From: Parachlamydiaceae bacterium
Lineage (GTDB): Bacteria; Chlamydiota; Chlamydiia; Chlamydiales; Parachlamydiaceae
Direction of reading: 5' to 3'
Assembly: GCA_013817115.1 (NCBI GenBank)
Contig: JACDDG010000173.1
Location: 1 to 5,792, forward strand
DNA length: 5,792 nt
The translations under genes and the position numbers were made by a program. Within the stretch, counting starts at the first letter, position 1. Each line of letters begins with the position of its first letter. Shown in pieces: positions 1 to 5,792 of this stretch. The notes under the pieces were generated by a model, which saw only the letters and a list, made by a program, of their open reading frames with translations, had not been told where the DNA came from and did not search any database.

Positions 1-32
1 ATATTATAATATGGGATCGTTTTTGATCGCTT

Positions 33-44
33 AATCCCGGGATT
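33..44. repeat. Perfect 12-bp palindrome AATCCCGGGATT
   Basis: The sequence AATCCCGGGATT equals its own reverse complement. It has no spacer, so as RNA it could form only a short stem, and it is not followed by a T-run on the minus strand. On the plus strand it is followed by TTCTCTTT. It could be a protein-binding site or chance; it is not a good intrinsic terminator for the suf transcript. Confidence 0.4.
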
Positions 45-60
45 TTCTCTTTGCCAAAAT

Positions 61-71
61 CCAAAATTTGG
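61..71. repeat. Short inverted repeat CCAAA-A-TTTGG
   Basis: Two 5-bp arms CCAAA and TTTGG flank a single A. The left part is preceded directly by another copy of CCAAAAT at 54-60, giving a tandem repeat of 7 bp. The arrangement is visible in the sequence; its function, if any, is unknown. Confidence 0.3.
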
Positions 72-171
72 ACGCACTTCGGTATACCTCGTCGCTGATC
101 GCAGCATCTTGGTACCATTTGAAATCCTGCGCTTAAGTATAGGGATCATGTGGTCTGAGTATACATACAGG

Positions 172-1116
172 TTATCGATCCAATCCGGCAGCAGCCTTAT
201 AAAGTCTTTCTAAAATAGTCAAGTAAAGACCTGTTTTAGGGAGATCAATATCAACAAGAGCAGAAGAGATATGATTATCGTCGAGACTTCGCAACGTTTT
301 GTAGAGCTTCTCGGCTATTTCACTGGGATTTGAAGAGATGCCTAAATTAATAATTCGATTGCCTTCAGGATATTTCTTATCGGAAAATCCCAAAATAATT
401 TCGCCGTGAGCCATCGAAAACTCTTTTCTTAGCATTAACTTTGCCTTCGGGGCATAGTGCCTAAATAGCTGTCCCGGACAAAGCGGAGCTGTATAACTTT
501 CCGGTCCGCTGACGTGAGGTTGATAGCCTAAAATCCCTTCAAAATCTCGGGCTGCAAGTGCTCCTTGGCGGATAATTTGCCATTGGCCATGTGTGTGGAC
601 CAAAATAGTTGATTCGAGTCCTATGGCACAACTAGCTCCCTCAAGCACAGGAAAATCTGATCCAAAGTCTTGTTCTACATGGTCGATCAATGTCGATGAT
701 GGAGTCCCTGAAAGATTAGCCGATGGCATAACTAGCGGTCCGGTAAGTCTTAGCAGCTGTCTAGCAAGCAGATGCCGAGGCACTCTAAAAGCTGCAGTAT
801 GTAACCCGGCGCGCACTATTTCCGGTACGGCGTCAATATTGGCAGGAAGAACGAGAGTCAAAGGGCCCGGCCAAAAGGCATTTGCTAACAATGAAAAGCC
901 ATCAGGCAATTCTGTGACGTATTTGTTGATCTCGTCAGCATTGTTAACATGTATGATCAATGGATTACTACTAGGTCTGCCTTTTAATTGGTAAACGCGC
1001 TTAATGGCTTCAGGGTGCTCGAGAGATGCTGCTAAACCATATACGGTCTCTGTAGGGACAGCAACCACTTCACCAGCCTTTAAAAATTCAACAGCTTTAT
1101 CTATAGAAATATACAT
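172..1116 (-). CDS. tsaC: L-threonylcarbamoyladenylate synthase, Sua5/YwlC two-domain type
   Basis: This enzyme makes threonylcarbamoyl-AMP from L-threonine, bicarbonate and ATP. TsaD with TsaB and TsaE then transfers the group to A37 of ANN-decoding tRNAs to form t6A. The TsaC/YrdC domain occupies about residues 5-200, with PTETVYGL at 21-28, the KGRP substrate-site motif (K45, R47), FRVPRH at 110-115, PSANLSG at 131-137 and GLESTI at 166-171. A Sua5 linker follows, with the diagnostic PG..FRHYAPKA at 214-225, and then a C-terminal Sua5 domain to residue 314 ending in ILERLYKAAAG. The total length is somewhat below the 340-350 residues usual for Sua5/YwlC, with the shortening in the C-terminal domain. 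The ATG at 1114-1116 has a GAGG 8 nt upstream, inside the last codons of sufS. It lies 5 nt after sufS on the same strand, which suggests co-transcription. None of its tRNA-modification partners is in the window. Confidence 0.95.
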   Translation of the reverse strand: MYISIDKAVEFLKAGEVVAVPTETVYGLAASLEHPEAIKRVYQLKGRPSSNPLIIHVNNADEINKYVTELPDGFSLLANAFWPGPLTLVLPANIDAVPEIVRAGLHTAAFRVPRHLLARQLLRLTGPLVMPSANLSGTPSSTLIDHVEQDFGSDFPVLEGASCAIGLESTILVHTHGQWQIIRQGALAARDFEGILGYQPHVSGPESYTAPLCPGQLFRHYAPKAKLMLRKEFSMAHGEIILGFSDKKYPEGNRIINLGISSNPSEIAEKLYKTLRSLDDNHISSALVDIDLPKTGLYLTILERLYKAAAGLDR

Positions 1117-1121
1117 TACTA

Positions 1122-2369
1122 CTACCTCAAAAGGGCTATGACTTCGTTAAGCATCACGATAAAATGATCTATTTCAGCGCGAGTATTGTAAAAAGCGAAA
1201 GAGACTCTAATTGTCGATGAAATATTATAACGATATGTTACAGGCTGAGCACAGTGATGTCCTGTTCGTACCGCAATCCCCCTCAAATCTAGCAGCGTAC
1301 CAATATCTAATGGATGGATGCCTTCAACATTAAAGCTTATAATTGCACCTTTATTCTCAGCATTGCCTATGATGGTAACGCCTGGAACACTCTTTAACGT
1401 TTCGGTTGCATAGAGCAACAGCTCGTGCTCGTATGTCCGAATTGTCCCCATACCAATTGTATTTAAATAATCTATGGCAGCACCTAAACCAATCACTTCG
1501 GCAATCATAGGGGTTCCAGCTTCGAACTTTAAGGGGAGATCGTTGTATGTGGTTTTCTCAAATGTAACAATTTTGATCATATCTCCGCCGCCCTGATAGG
1601 GAGGCATAAGTTCTAAAAGCTCTTTTTTGCCATATAAAACTCCGATACCGGTGGGACCGTAAGCCTTATGTCCAGAAAAAGCATAAAAATCGACATCCAG
1701 GTCTTGCACATCAATAGGCATATGCGGAGCGCCTTGGGCCCCGTCAACAAAGATTTTTGCTCCGGATTCGTGGACCAGTTTCGCTAATTCTTTAATCGGA
1801 TTGATCGTTCCGAGGGCATTAGACATGTGGGTGATCGCAACCAATTTGGTTTTATCGGACAACAGTTCTTTAAAGCTATCAAGTATTAGCTCCCCTTTGT
1901 CGTTGATAAGGGCAATTTTAAGGATTGCACCGCTTTCTTCACAAGCAAGTTGCCAAGGCACAATATTTGAATGATGCTCCATTGTAGAGATAATGATCTC
2001 ATCACCCGGCTTTAGAAATGCCCGGCGAAAACTGTGAGCAACCAGATTAATAGCCTCAGTGGTTCCTCTGGTAAAAACGATTTCACCGGGTTCTGAAGCA
2101 TTTAAAAAGGCTTGAACTTTGCTGCGGGTCGCCTGGTATTCGGTAGTTGCGTGTACAGCAAGTTCATAGATGGCACGATGAACTGTGCCGTAGTTATTTG
2201 TGTAAAAGTCTGTGATAGCGTCAATGACTACTTGAGGCTTCTGCGCGGTTGCCGCAGAGTCAAAATAAATAAGGGGATGGCCATGCATCATCTTTTTGAG
2301 CATAGGAAAATCTTTACGATGTTCTTCAAAAGGGTGCTTTAAGGTCTTTCCGTCTTTACTTTCATTCAT
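1122..2369 (-). CDS. sufS: SufS, group II cysteine desulfurase (PLP-dependent)
   Basis: SufS converts L-cysteine to L-alanine and holds the released sulfur as a persulfide on its active-site cysteine, feeding SufB, usually through SufE or SufU. The 415 residues form a complete fold-type I aminotransferase-like enzyme. Residues correspond to E. coli SufS with a constant offset of nine: H132 in EHHSN (stacks on PLP), D209 and Q212 in VDGAQ, the PLP-binding lysine K235 in SGHKAYGPTG, the catalytic cysteine C373 in RTGHHCAQP, and R388. The RxGHHCA motif and short active-site loop place it in group II (SufS/CsdA) rather than group I IscS/NifS. The ATG at 2367-2369 is the only methionine before M23 that keeps the N-terminal helix. 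The preceding Shine-Dalgarno match is weak (AGG 11 nt upstream), so translation probably depends on coupling through the 8-bp overlap with sufD. CsdA is the main alternative, but the suf context favours SufS. Confidence 0.97.
   Translation of the reverse strand: MNESKDGKTLKHPFEEHRKDFPMLKKMMHGHPLIYFDSAATAQKPQVVIDAITDFYTNNYGTVHRAIYELAVHATTEYQATRSKVQAFLNASEPGEIVFTRGTTEAINLVAHSFRRAFLKPGDEIIISTMEHHSNIVPWQLACEESGAILKIALINDKGELILDSFKELLSDKTKLVAITHMSNALGTINPIKELAKLVHESGAKIFVDGAQGAPHMPIDVQDLDVDFYAFSGHKAYGPTGIGVLYGKKELLELMPPYQGGGDMIKIVTFEKTTYNDLPLKFEAGTPMIAEVIGLGAAIDYLNTIGMGTIRTYEHELLLYATETLKSVPGVTIIGNAENKGAIISFNVEGIHPLDIGTLLDLRGIAVRTGHHCAQPVTYRYNISSTIRVSFAFYNTRAEIDHFIVMLNEVIALLR
1125..1128 (-). promoter_or_regulatory. 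Ribosome binding site of the Sua5 gene
   Basis: The minus strand reads GAGG, 8 nt before the Sua5 ATG, in the last two sense codons of sufS. The sequence between it and the start consists of three in-frame stop codons of sufS (TAG TAG TAA), the last overlapping the ATG by one base. Confidence 0.65.
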
Positions 2370-3663
2370 TTATTTGAGAGCCTAATTGTAAGCGAACAGT
2401 TGGTTGTCGAATCATATCAATGACTTCTTGGCAAAAACCGTGTACAAGCATCTTTTGGGCTTCCAAAACTGAAAAACCGCGAGATCGCATATAAAACAAC
2501 TCTTCTTTTTCTAACTGTCCGATAGTAGCGCCATGAGAAGCTTTGACATTATCAGCAAAAATTTCTAAATTCGGTTTGCTTTCAGCCGCAGCACCATCAC
2601 TTAAAAGTAAGTTGTGATTTAACTGAAATGCATTTGTCTCCTGGGCCTCTTTGCGCACCATTATTTTCCCTTCAAAACTTGAATGGCTAGTGTCTTTCAG
2701 GACGCCTTTGAAAAGTTGTCTTGAAAGGCAATTCGGAGCTTGATGGTCGATAAGAATATGTTGATGAATTTCACGCTTACCTGATAGCATCCAAACTCCG
2801 TTAAGAGTCGCTTCTCCACCTTCTCCAGTTAACGTCACATGAAAATCATTCCGAACTACACCGCTTCCATTTGAAACATTGACTCCATGTAAAGAACTAA
2901 ATTTTTTTAAAGTTGCTCTTAGGGCGTCAAAATGCCAAACATTGAAGCTGTCATGACAATTACTTTGAACGTACCTTACATGAGCATTTTCTTCGACCGA
3001 AATATCAATTCGCTGATTAATACAGCACTTTGATGTGGAAAGAACAACATGCTTGGAAATCAATTCGATCTCAGAAAACGCACTAGCGAAAAGCTGCAAT
3101 CTAGGCGCTAAGAACGGGCTTTCATTGCTATCATCTACCAAATGTAGAATTTGCAACGGAACAGCACAGATTGTCTTTGGAGGTAAATAAAGAAATGCTG
3201 CTTCACCATGTAACGCAAGATTTAAAACTGCAAAGGGATCTTTTTCTTCCTTTATAGCTTTTGTCATGTGGTTAGTGAGAAGCGCTCCGTAAGTTCGCAT
3301 AGCTTCCCCAAGTCCCATAACAACCATTTTTTCGGGAAGAGCCTTTAAACGTGACAGCTTCGGCATAAAATGCCCATTAATAAAGACTAATGCCGATTCT
3401 TGACATTCAGCAAAAATATACGGTGCTACGTCATTCTTTTCAAGGTCGGTAGATGAGGCATTCTTGTATTCCTGACTGTAAAGCTGACGCAATTTTACAT
3501 AGCGAAATACTTCATTTTTGCGTGTTGGAAGTCCTAATTCACAAAAACGTTCCCAAGCATTTGCTTGCAACTTTTCTAAAGCTGGGTCTTTTGGAGCTGA
3601 GCTATATAATGTTTCTAAAAGGGTGTTAAAATCATCTATGTCCGAATGTATTTCTGTCATCAT
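2362..3663 (-). CDS. sufD: SufD, Fe-S cluster assembly scaffold subunit
   Basis: SufD is the SufB paralogue that completes the SufBC2D complex; the nascent cluster is thought to form at the SufB-SufD interface. The 433 residues agree with the family's usual size (about 420-450). The N-terminal helical part carries the SufD hallmark GLPTRKNE at 44-51, followed by FRYVKL where many SufDs have a WKYT-like motif. A beta-rich core spans roughly residues 150-370. The C-terminal part has LEIFADNVKASHGAT at 366-380, then QLEKEELFYMRSRG and the helical tail. H377 matches E. coli H360, which is required for cluster assembly. The residue two before it is alanine (A375), where E. coli has C358. The first ATG (3661-3663) is chosen because an AGAGGAA lies 8-9 nt upstream and it gives an ATGA overlap with sufC. 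A second ATG immediately follows at 3658-3660 and cannot be ruled out. The 3' end overlaps sufS by 8 bp. Confidence 0.95.
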   Translation of the reverse strand: MMTEIHSDIDDFNTLLETLYSSAPKDPALEKLQANAWERFCELGLPTRKNEVFRYVKLRQLYSQEYKNASSTDLEKNDVAPYIFAECQESALVFINGHFMPKLSRLKALPEKMVVMGLGEAMRTYGALLTNHMTKAIKEEKDPFAVLNLALHGEAAFLYLPPKTICAVPLQILHLVDDSNESPFLAPRLQLFASAFSEIELISKHVVLSTSKCCINQRIDISVEENAHVRYVQSNCHDSFNVWHFDALRATLKKFSSLHGVNVSNGSGVVRNDFHVTLTGEGGEATLNGVWMLSGKREIHQHILIDHQAPNCLSRQLFKGVLKDTSHSSFEGKIMVRKEAQETNAFQLNHNLLLSDGAAAESKPNLEIFADNVKASHGATIGQLEKEELFYMRSRGFSVLEAQKMLVHGFCQEVIDMIRQPTVRLQLGSQINE

Positions 3664-4424
3664 TTCACGAATTCCTCTTCCGGCGAAGCTGTAAGCCAGT
3701 CATAGCCCAGCTTTTCGAGCTTAATGGCTAGTTCAGGTCCACCTGATTGGACGATTTTCCCATTGAGCATGACGTGGACATAATGAGGTTTAACATATTC
3801 CAGCAATCGCTGATAGTGCGTGATCAAGATGAGACCGACATTTGGATTCATGAATTTATTGACCCCGTTTGCCACAATGCGCATGGCATCAATGTCTAGG
3901 CCTGAGTCTGTCTCGTCTAAAATAGCTAATTCAGGAGACAATACAGACATTTGCAGAATCTCATTGCGCTTTTTTTCTCCCCCGGAGAAACCTTCATTTA
4001 AGTTACGCTCTTTAAATTCTGGCTTGATTTCCATAAGTTTCATTTTTACATCGAGCAATTTTTCGAATTCTTCGACGGAAATTTCAGATAAACTTTGGGA
4101 TTTGCGTTTGGCATTGTAGGCAGCACGCAAAAAAGCGATATTGCTAACACCCGGAATTTCAATGGGATATTGAAAACTCATGAATAGTCCCAAATGAGCG
4201 CGGTCTTCAGGCTCCATTTCAAGAAGATTCTGATCTTTGAATTGAAGCGAACCCTCAGTAATTTTATAAGAGGGGTGACCTGCTAAAACTTTCGCTAAGG
4301 TAGATTTTCCGGCCCCGTTAGGCCCCATGATTGCATGGATTTCTCCCGCTTTGACAGCGAGGTTCACACCTTTTAGGATCGATATATCTTCGATAGAGGC
4401 ATGTAAATTTTTTATTTCTAGCAT
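3660..4424 (-). CDS. sufC: SufC, ABC-type ATPase of the SUF complex
   Basis: SufC is a soluble ABC ATPase that binds SufB and SufD. Its ATP-driven dimerisation opens the SufB-SufD interface during cluster assembly; it is not a membrane transporter subunit. The 254 residues match the usual family length, and the motifs fall at the same positions I recall for E. coli SufC: Walker A GPNGAGKST at 34-42 with K40, Q-loop Q85, signature FSGGEKKR at 146-153, Walker B ILDE ending at D170-E171, D-loop SGLD at 174-177, and H-loop H203. The signature SGGEKKR and the ETDSGLD variant are characteristic of SufC and separate it from transport ATPases. The ATG at 4422-4424 is supported by an AGGA 9 nt upstream. 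The gene starts 6 nt after sufB, and its TGA stop overlaps the sufD start in ATGA. No membrane partner is encoded nearby, which agrees with the SUF role. Confidence 0.98.
   Translation of the reverse strand: MLEIKNLHASIEDISILKGVNLAVKAGEIHAIMGPNGAGKSTLAKVLAGHPSYKITEGSLQFKDQNLLEMEPEDRAHLGLFMSFQYPIEIPGVSNIAFLRAAYNAKRKSQSLSEISVEEFEKLLDVKMKLMEIKPEFKERNLNEGFSGGEKKRNEILQMSVLSPELAILDETDSGLDIDAMRIVANGVNKFMNPNVGLILITHYQRLLEYVKPHYVHVMLNGKIVQSGGPELAIKLEKLGYDWLTASPEEEFVK
3672..3678 (-). promoter_or_regulatory. Ribosome binding site of sufD
   Basis: The minus strand reads AGAGGAA, a strong Shine-Dalgarno match, inside the last glutamate codons of sufC. Its AGGA core lies 9 nt before the first ATG of sufD and 12 nt before the adjacent second ATG. 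The spacing favours the first ATG. Confidence 0.75.
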
Positions 4425-4430
4425 TCTGGA

Positions 4431-5792
4431 CTATCCTACAGAGTTTTCTAATTTTAAAGTGAGTAATTTTTGTGCTTCGGCAGCGAATTCAAGGGGTAAT
4501 TCTCTGATGACCTCTTTACAAAATCCATTGACGATCATATTGATGGCATCTTCTCTTGAAATACCTCGCACTTGGAAGTAAAAGAGCTGTTCTTCATTCA
4601 TTTTCGATGTTGAAGCTTCGTGCTCAACTTGGCTAGAAGAATTTCCAACTTCAATATAAGGGAAAGTATTGGCTGAGCAACTGGCTCCGACAAGCATAGA
4701 ATCGCACTGAGTATAATTACGGGCATTGGTCGCGCGCGGCGCGATTTTAACCAATCCGCGATAGCTATTGTGAGAAATATCGGCAGCAATACCTTTGGAA
4801 ATAATTGTGGAGGTGGTGTTTTTGCCCAAGTGAATCATTTTCGTGCCTGTATCAGCTTGCATTCTTCCGTTTGTAAGGGCAACGGAATAAAATTCACCTA
4901 CAGAGTTGTCGCCTTGAAGAATGCAACTTGGATATTTCCAAGTAATAGCAGCACCAACTTCGACTTGAGTCCAACAAATTTTTGAGCTGACACCAGCGCA
5001 GCGCCCTCTCTTCGTGACAAAATTATAAATTCCACCTAGGCCTGTGTCCGGATTACCCGAATACCAGTTTTGAACAGTCGCATATTTAATTTCAGCGTGA
5101 TCAAGCGCGATAAGTTCAACAACGGCAGCGTGTAGTTGATTGTTGTCAAAAGCCGGAGCAGTGCAACCTTCTAAATAGCTGACGAACGAGCTCTCTTCTG
5201 CAATAATTAATGTGCGTTCAAATTGGCCGGTATCTTTGTCATTAATACGGAAGTAAGTTGAAAGTTCTAAAGGAGAGCGTACGCCTTTAGGGATGTAAAC
5301 AAATGAGCCATCGCTAAAAACAGCAGAATTTAATGTTGCGAAAAAGTTATCGCCGATCGGTACAACGCTGCCTAGATATTTTTCAATCAATTCGGGATAG
5401 AGGTGAATAGCTTCGGAGATCGAGCATAGTACCACACCCGCCTCATCGAGTTTTTTCTTAAAAGTGGTACCAATAGAGACCGAGTCAAATACCATGTCGA
5501 CGGCAACATTAGATAAACGCTTTTGTTCATCTAAGGGAATACCCAGACGTTCAAAAGTTTTTAATATTTCAGGATCAACTTCACTTAAATCATTGAGTAC
5601 AGTTTTCTTTTTTGGGGCAGTGTAATAGCAAATGTTTTGATAATCTATTGGGGGGTATTCAGCATTCACCCAGTCATGAGGCTCTTCCATTTCTAACCAT
5701 TTGCGGTAAGCTTTTAGCCGAAACTGTAGCAAAAAATCCGGTTCATTTTTTTTGGCTGAAATTGCGCGAACCGTTTCCTCACTTAAACCTTT
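4431..5792 (-). CDS. sufB: SufB, Fe-S cluster assembly scaffold protein (5' end outside window)
   Basis: SufB is the scaffold subunit of the cytoplasmic SufBC2D complex, on which Fe-S clusters are assembled from SufS-derived sulfur. The reading frame stays open to the right edge, giving 453 visible residues. E. coli SufB has about 495, and both proteins end in the same SVG, so roughly 30-40 N-terminal residues are missing. The visible start reads [20 protein letters not shown], a typical SufB N-terminal region. An in-frame TTG at 5730-5732 is therefore an internal leucine, not the start. Counting from the window edge, residues matching the E. coli sulfur-transfer tunnel and cluster site are present: R182, N184, C210 (E. 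coli C254), Q241, W243, K261, C363 (E. coli C405, codon 4704-4706) and E392 (E. coli E434). The loop between W243 and K261 is about two residues longer than in E. coli. The C-terminal NGFCKEVI and ELPLEFA motifs are intact. It is the first visible gene of the suf cluster, 6 nt before sufC. Confidence 0.97.
   Translation of the reverse strand, partial: KGLSEETVRAISAKKNEPDFLLQFRLKAYRKWLEMEEPHDWVNAEYPPIDYQNICYYTAPKKKTVLNDLSEVDPEILKTFERLGIPLDEQKRLSNVAVDMVFDSVSIGTTFKKKLDEAGVVLCSISEAIHLYPELIEKYLGSVVPIGDNFFATLNSAVFSDGSFVYIPKGVRSPLELSTYFRINDKDTGQFERTLIIAEESSFVSYLEGCTAPAFDNNQLHAAVVELIALDHAEIKYATVQNWYSGNPDTGLGGIYNFVTKRGRCAGVSSKICWTQVEVGAAITWKYPSCILQGDNSVGEFYSVALTNGRMQADTGTKMIHLGKNTTSTIISKGIAADISHNSYRGLVKIAPRATNARNYTQCDSMLVGASCSANTFPYIEVGNSSSQVEHEASTSKMNEEQLFYFQVRGISREDAINMIVNGFCKEVIRELPLEFAAEAQKLLTLKLENSVG
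4433..4438 (-). promoter_or_regulatory. Ribosome binding site of sufC
   Basis: The minus strand reads TAGGAT here, giving an AGGA core (4434-4437) 9 nt before the sufC ATG. It sits within the final glycine and stop codons of sufB, so ribosomes ending sufB are placed directly on the sufC start. This supports the chosen sufC start and coupled translation. Confidence 0.75.

Larger units (their letters stand above)
1..171. other. Region downstream of the Sua5 gene without an assignable gene; possible gene edge or remnant
   Basis: No known gene, tRNA or clear terminator could be recognised here. On the minus strand one frame is open from an ATG at 147-149 to the window edge (49 codons, rich in basic and aromatic residues, no good Shine-Dalgarno). 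A second frame has an ATG at 116-118 with AGGA 6 nt upstream and is also open to the edge. A third frame, 31-135, lies between two stops and encodes about 33 residues with the segment DFKWYQDAAISDEVYRSASK, which resembles a protein C-terminus but has no start codon. One of these may be the start of the next gene or a decayed fragment; the sequence seen cannot decide. A plus-strand frame is open too, from 10 to 210, without a convincing start. Confidence 0.35.

Noticed and set aside
13..44. Intrinsic terminator for the operon built from GGGAT/ATCCC and the AATCCCGGGATT palindrome
   Set aside because: The possible stems are short or mutually exclusive, and on the minus strand no run of T follows them.
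71..140. A tRNA or other structured RNA gene
   Set aside because: No cloverleaf with acceptor, anticodon and T-arm consensus could be built from either strand.
593..994. A 133-codon open frame on the plus strand
   Set aside because: It lies entirely antisense to the Sua5 gene, whose motifs are intact. Its translation resembles no family and it has no operon context.
2112..2342. A plus-strand open frame antisense to the start of sufS
   Set aside because: The sufS frame across it is clearly conserved; the antisense product is short and featureless.
3820..4119. A plus-strand open frame antisense to sufC
   Set aside because: It is a shadow of the SufC signature and Walker B region, where codon constraint often leaves the opposite strand open.
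3660..4424. SufC as the ATPase of an ABC transporter
   Set aside because: The FSGGEKKR signature, the ETDSGLD variant and its position between sufB and sufD identify SufC; no permease gene is present.
4327..4985. Three small frames opposite or within the sufB and start of sufC region (4327-4581 plus, 4598-4789 minus, 4770-4985 plus)
   Set aside because: All overlap conserved SufB or SufC coding sequence and have no recognisable domain or upstream ribosome binding site.
1..5792. A defence system, CRISPR array, insertion sequence or other new multi-gene system
   Set aside because: No direct-repeat array, transposase or terminal inverted repeats were seen, and all five genes belong to well-known families.

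Overview
The window carries one compact minus-strand gene cluster, read from the right edge to the left: sufB (its 5' end lies beyond the window), sufC, sufD, sufS, then a threonylcarbamoyl-AMP synthase of the two-domain Sua5/YwlC type. It is almost entirely coding. The only stretch without an assigned gene is the left-most 171 bases.

The four suf genes encode the core of the SUF iron-sulfur cluster assembly machine. SufS is a cysteine desulfurase that takes sulfur from L-cysteine. SufB and SufD form the scaffold on which the cluster is built. SufC is the ATPase that drives conformational change in that scaffold. All four keep the residues known from the E. coli proteins to matter, so the system looks functional. 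The genes sit extremely close: 6 nt between sufB and sufC, an ATGA overlap between sufC and sufD, an 8-bp overlap between sufD and sufS, and 5 nt between sufS and the Sua5 gene. Most of the ribosome binding sites lie inside the last codons of the gene before. This points to one transcript with coupled translation, and the promoter must lie to the right of the window. The Sua5 gene makes the precursor of the tRNA modification t6A and appears to ride on the same transcript.

The organism is a bacterium of moderate to low G+C. The order sufB-sufC-sufD-sufS, the absence of sufA or sufE between them, and the style of SufB and SufD suggest a member of the Chlamydiota, probably an environmental (Parachlamydiales-like) one. 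This is inference from memory of family sequences. Cyanobacteria share the same order and cannot be excluded from the window alone.

Positions 1-171 hold no gene that can be named. They contain several short perfect palindromes and three minus-strand reading frames with long open stretches, one of which reads like a protein C-terminus. No convincing rho-independent terminator was found there. I see no undescribed multi-gene system in this window. The remaining points of interest are the operon architecture, a substitution in SufD, the link to Sua5, and the unexplained left edge.
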